This document shows positions 42,000 to 45,350 of a stretch of DNA of 45,350 nucleotides, one piece after another. A model generated the notes under the pieces. That model worked only from the letters and a program-made list of their open reading frames with translations, was not told the DNA's origin and searched no databases. Every line of letters begins with the position of its first letter. Position 1 is the first letter of the stretch. The DNA is from Prochlorococcus sp. AG-347-L20 (GTDB lineage: Bacteria; Cyanobacteriota; Cyanobacteriia; PCC-6307; Cyanobiaceae): positions 1 to 45,350 of the forward strand of contig QCCP01000014.1 in assembly GCA_003281225.1 (NCBI GenBank), given 5' to 3'. Position numbers and translations under genes: made by a program.

Positions 42000-43656
42000 T
42001 AAATCTTTTTTGAATTTTTTGATCTAACTGTTGTCGAGTATGGCATTCCCAATTTTTATCTTTATCAGGGAAATCATCTCTATAATGCCCTCCTCTACTT
42101 TCCTCTCTAAATAGACAAGCTTTTAATAAAGTTATGGTGGTTATTTGTCTATTCTTTAAATCAAGTAAAAGATTTAATGCTCTTCTATTGCGTTCACTAA
42201 GTTTTATTTTTTGATCAAATTTTATTTTTTCAAGACTTTTTAGTAAATCATTTTTATTTAATTTATTTATATCATTTTGAATGTAATTTAAAAATTTACT
42301 CATATTTACCTTATTTCGAGATACACCTAAATTTAACCAACATAGTTTTCTTAGTTCATCAATTTTTTCAGCTATTATAGAAATTTGATCTTCTTTAGGA
42401 TCTTCAATATCAAACTCTTGAAATGATCTATCAAATTTTTCAAATTTAGAAATGTCATTTAAAACAATTGAAGACATTTTTCTTGCGAAAACAAGACACT
42501 CCATCAGTGAATTACTTGCCAGTCTATTAGCACCATGCACACCTGTAGAAGCAACTTCTCCAACGGCATATAATCCTTTTCTTGTTGAAGATGCATTTAG
42601 ATCAGTTTTAACACCTCCCATCCAGTAATGAGCTGCAGGAGCTACGGGAATAACCTCATTTAAAGGATTAACGCCATAATCCTGACATCGACTTAAGATC
42701 GTGGGGAAGCGCTCTACAATTTTTTCTGGGTCAATATACCGAAGATCTAAGCCAACATGGTCTACATTATTTTCATGCATATTTTTCATAATTGCTCTAC
42801 TTACCTGATCTCTAGTAGCTAGATCACGATATTCAAGATTTTTAACGGGACTTTCACCATTTTTATCAACTAAAATAGCTCCTTCCCCTCTAAGTGCCTC
42901 AGATATTAAGAAGCAAGGTGCACCATAAAATTTTAAAGCTGTTGGATGAAATTGCACGAACTCTAAATCTTCGATAGCAGCTCCTGCTTTCCATGCAAGA
43001 GCAATCCCTTCACCAGAGGATTGAGCAGGATTTGTTGTATTTGTAAATAAGTGCCCACCCCCACCTGTAGCCAAAACAACAGCTCTAGATTTAATCCAAT
43101 ATAAATTTGCTCCATCAAGAACCTGAACTCCTCTACATTCTTTATTTTCAATGAGAAGTTCAGTTACTCTGACACCCCTGCAGTGAAGAATATTTTTTTG
43201 ATTCTCAATATGATCTTCTAGAACTTCAACTAATGCTCGTCCAGTACGATCTTTAACATGTAAGACTCTTCTTCGTGAATGGGCTGCTTCCAAAGTAGTA
43301 GCTAGTTGATCAGAACTTTGATCAAAAATCATCCCTAAATTCTGCAACCTTTCTACACAACCTGGAGCTTCTTTAACTAGCATTTTTACAGCTTGAAAAT
43401 CACATAGTCCATCACCTGCTTTTAAAGTATCCTCAGCATGAAGATCAAATGAATCATCTTGTCTAACAACAGATGCAATTCCTCCTTGAGCCCATCTACT
43501 GGAAGATACCTTACTAGTATTTCTATTTAAAAGAAGCACTTTTAAATTTGCGGGTAATTCAAGACAAGTCATAAGGCCAGCAGCTCCAGCTCCTATAACG
43601 ATTACATCCCAATTATTTATTGGTATCGATTCTTGCGAAAATGGAGGCCTTAACAT
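41989..43656 (-). CDS. nadB: L-aspartate oxidase
   Basis: 555 residues. FAD site VIGAGAAGLMTCLEL, SSRWAQGGIASV, HAEDTLKAGDGLCD, LATGGGGHLFTNTTNP, and the active-site H-x-x-x-R-R-type segment AAHSRRRV are typical. It begins the NAD pathway by oxidising aspartate to iminoaspartate. The start overlaps by one base with the end of the DUF3120 gene upstream, so they are co-transcribed. Confidence 0.94.
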   Translation of the reverse strand: MLRPPFSQESIPINNWDVIVIGAGAAGLMTCLELPANLKVLLLNRNTSKVSSSRWAQGGIASVVRQDDSFDLHAEDTLKAGDGLCDFQAVKMLVKEAPGCVERLQNLGMIFDQSSDQLATTLEAAHSRRRVLHVKDRTGRALVEVLEDHIENQKNILHCRGVRVTELLIENKECRGVQVLDGANLYWIKSRAVVLATGGGGHLFTNTTNPAQSSGEGIALAWKAGAAIEDLEFVQFHPTALKFYGAPCFLISEALRGEGAILVDKNGESPVKNLEYRDLATRDQVSRAIMKNMHENNVDHVGLDLRYIDPEKIVERFPTILSRCQDYGVNPLNEVIPVAPAAHYWMGGVKTDLNASSTRKGLYAVGEVASTGVHGANRLASNSLMECLVFARKMSSIVLNDISKFEKFDRSFQEFDIEDPKEDQISIIAEKIDELRKLCWLNLGVSRNKVNMSKFLNYIQNDINKLNKNDLLKSLEKIKFDQKIKLSERNRRALNLLLDLKNRQITTITLLKACLFREESRGGHYRDDFPDKDKNWECHTRQQLDQKIQKRFIKN

Positions 43657-44423
43657 TAAACCAATCCACTAAAAGTTGGTTGCAGAATTGCTAAAACAAT
43701 AAAAATACCATCAACAATTAATGTCGTTTGAATTACGTAACCAGAAACTAAGCGTGCTTTACCACTAGTAGTATTAATTGTGCCAGAATCTAAAATTTCT
43801 TTTGAAATAAACCAAAGTATAAGAGCAACAAAAACGATAATAGATAATGATTTTATTTGAATAAGACTCTCTGAAGTTTTTTGAAGAATCATGGGTGCAT
43901 TTTCAGAATCTGCTGTAATTACCTGCCTCCATTGATCCATGATTCCGATTAAAAATATTGTAATATCGGTAACTGCGGTTCCAAATAAAGAAGAGATATA
44001 AAAACTTGAACCTATTTTCCAATTAGTACCAAATCCAATTAAAGCTAATGGGAGAACTACAGCTTCAACAGGTATGTGTAGAATAGGAAATGGGCTTAAC
44101 CATCCCCAGAACAAACATCCACCAAGCCAACTACCTGATATACCAAGTAATAATGAACTGACAATAAACCACTTATTTGATCCTTTCTGATTCAAAACAA
44201 TTGCCACTAAGACAATAACAAAAGTAAAACAAAGAGCACTTATTGGTTCTAATCTAACCCAAGGGGCTTGAACAAAAATAGGTAAAATTACAAAAAAAGA
44301 AGACCACAATCTTAAAGATATAGGATTTGATAAAAAACTATTTTCGTATGAATCAACTGTCTTATGGGATTCATAGTTGAATTTATCTTTTACTTCTAAA
44401 TTTTTTGTAATTAATTCTTTCAA
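43656..44423 (-). CDS. DUF3120 membrane protein
   Basis: 255 residues with about six membrane helices. SLRLWSSFFVILPIFVQAPWVRLEP and GISGSWLGGCLFWGWLSPFPILHIPVEA are the family's hallmark. The family is largely cyanobacterial with no known role. It is upstream of nadB, with one-base overlap. Confidence 0.8.
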   Translation of the reverse strand: MKELITKNLEVKDKFNYESHKTVDSYENSFLSNPISLRLWSSFFVILPIFVQAPWVRLEPISALCFTFVIVLVAIVLNQKGSNKWFIVSSLLLGISGSWLGGCLFWGWLSPFPILHIPVEAVVLPLALIGFGTNWKIGSSFYISSLFGTAVTDITIFLIGIMDQWRQVITADSENAPMILQKTSESLIQIKSLSIIVFVALILWFISKEILDSGTINTTSGKARLVSGYVIQTTLIVDGIFIVLAILQPTFSGLV

Positions 44424-44601
44424 TGAAAAAGGTTATTTTAATTAATCTAAATCGAGTTTTAGAAAACTGCGAATGACATATTTTAATAAATAAAAGGCCC
44501 ATAATTTCAAACCTTTATTTAGTTTTTTAAAAGTATTTAATACACTTTGAGTCACATATAAGTTTAGAATAAATGTAAATAAGAGTATTTAGCCTTAAAT
44601 T

Positions 44602-45350
44602 GTGTGGCAAGAAATTAATTACACAGAAGATCCCATTGATCTTTTGGTTCCTAATATTACTTATAAAATAAACCCTGCAGAAATTGAGAGTATTGAAGCT
44701 AATTCTATTGCTGAAGAAATAGGATTTGAATCAGGTGATTCAATTATTAGTATTAATGGGAAAAAACCAAGAGATTTAATTGATTATCAGATTCTGATTA
44801 GTGAAGAAATTTTAGACATATCAGTATTAGATAAAAATCATAAGATTCACAATATAAATATTGAAAAAGATCAAGACGTTAATTTAGGAATAAATTTTAA
44901 AGATGCATTATTTGATTCAATCAAGCAATGCAATAATAGATGTCCATTTTGTTTCATTGATCAACAGCCAAGTGGTAAAAGAAAAAGCCTATATATTAAA
45001 GATGATGATTATAGATTAAGTTTCCTATATGGCTCTTATTTAACTCTTACGAATTTAAAAAAAGAAGACTGGGAAAGAATTGCTTTGCAAAAACTATCCC
45101 CACTTTTTATTTCAGTTCATGCTACTGATCCCGCCACAAGAGAAAAATTATTAAAAAATAAAAAAGCAGGCGTTATACTTGATCAAATTTCGTGGTTTGA
45201 AAAAAACTCTATTCAAATACATGCTCAAATTGTTGTTTGTCCAGATATAAATGATGGGGATATTCTTGAGAAATCAATTTTGGAACTTGCTCAATTCTAC
45301 AAAAAAACCTTTCAAACAGTACTCTCAGTTGCAATAGTTCCTGTAGGACT
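44602..45350 (+). CDS. PDZ / radical-SAM-like DUF512 protein, N-terminal part
   Basis: The first 249 codons from GTG 44602; the gene runs off the right edge. A PDZ-like part (ANSIAEEIGFESGDSIISINGKKP, residues 33-56) precedes a CxxxCxxC cluster at 110-117 (CNNRCPFC) followed by FIDQQP and SVHATDPATREKLL. This matches the cyanobacterial TIGR03279 / DUF512 iron-sulfur family of unknown reaction. The 180-bp gap from the DUF3120 gene should hold both promoters. Confidence 0.82.
   Translation, partial: MWQEINYTEDPIDLLVPNITYKINPAEIESIEANSIAEEIGFESGDSIISINGKKPRDLIDYQILISEEILDISVLDKNHKIHNINIEKDQDVNLGINFKDALFDSIKQCNNRCPFCFIDQQPSGKRKSLYIKDDDYRLSFLYGSYLTLTNLKKEDWERIALQKLSPLFISVHATDPATREKLLKNKKAGVILDQISWFEKNSIQIHAQIVVCPDINDGDILEKSILELAQFYKKTFQTVLSVAIVPVG

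Overview
The window is AT-rich, densely packed DNA from a marine picocyanobacterium, almost certainly a high-light-adapted Prochlorococcus. The evidence is the mix of photosynthesis-linked genes (ycf34, ycf3, ndhO, petL, crtQ, a CRR7-like gene), the paired cyanobacterial response regulators RpaA and RpaB, very short intergenic gaps and strong A/T codon bias. No database search was possible; all names rest on motif and family recognition.

Left core segment (1-12917): start of a CCA-adding enzyme, ycf34, tsaB, then a minus-strand run rpaB-plsX-fabH-fabD-plsC that joins a global response regulator to fatty-acid and phospholipid synthesis. Next come radA, ycf3, a Cu(I)-type P-ATPase, tmk, holB and rpaA.

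Island (about 12918-24048): between rpaA and an intact tRNA-Asn(GTT) lies a stack of small integrative elements. Five copies of the tRNA 3' end (four remnants and the real gene), each next to a rho-independent terminator, divide it into four units. Unit A (14008-17694) carries a 5-methylcytosine restriction-modification cluster with a HhH-GPD glycosylase. Unit B (17681-18943) carries an AlpA-like excisionase and two small unknown genes. Unit C (18927-20672) carries three small exported proteins. Unit D (20659-24048) carries a second AlpA and a nuclease-helicase with five 63-residue repeats. B, C and D share one end architecture: two tandem 11-bp units about 84 bp inside the left att, and a four-slot 11-bp array at the right end. 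B and D use TTCACGACCAT, while C uses the unrelated ATAGCGAACAT. No integrase is present, so the units look non-autonomous. This matches the general description of Prochlorococcus tycheposons (tRNA-targeted integrative elements). The swapped iteron code and the fixed slot layout are the most notable signals in the window.

Right core segment (24049-45350): tRNA-Asn, a CbiO-like ATPase, cysK, a J-domain protein, ndhO, a SulA-like epimerase, an LpxB-related protein, a TPR protein, an IscA/SufA-type protein, crtQ with a SRPBCC partner, hemD, rbfA, a Ycf33/DUF751 protein, a GST, a lumenal protein, a CRR7-like protein, aroK, a two-domain QueD-like protein, a RibD-C reductase, a FemAB-like acyltransferase, DUF4346, petL, rimO, VKOR-thioredoxin, nadB, DUF3120 and the start of a PDZ/radical-SAM protein. 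This is ordinary conserved picocyanobacterial content with a few oddities listed below.
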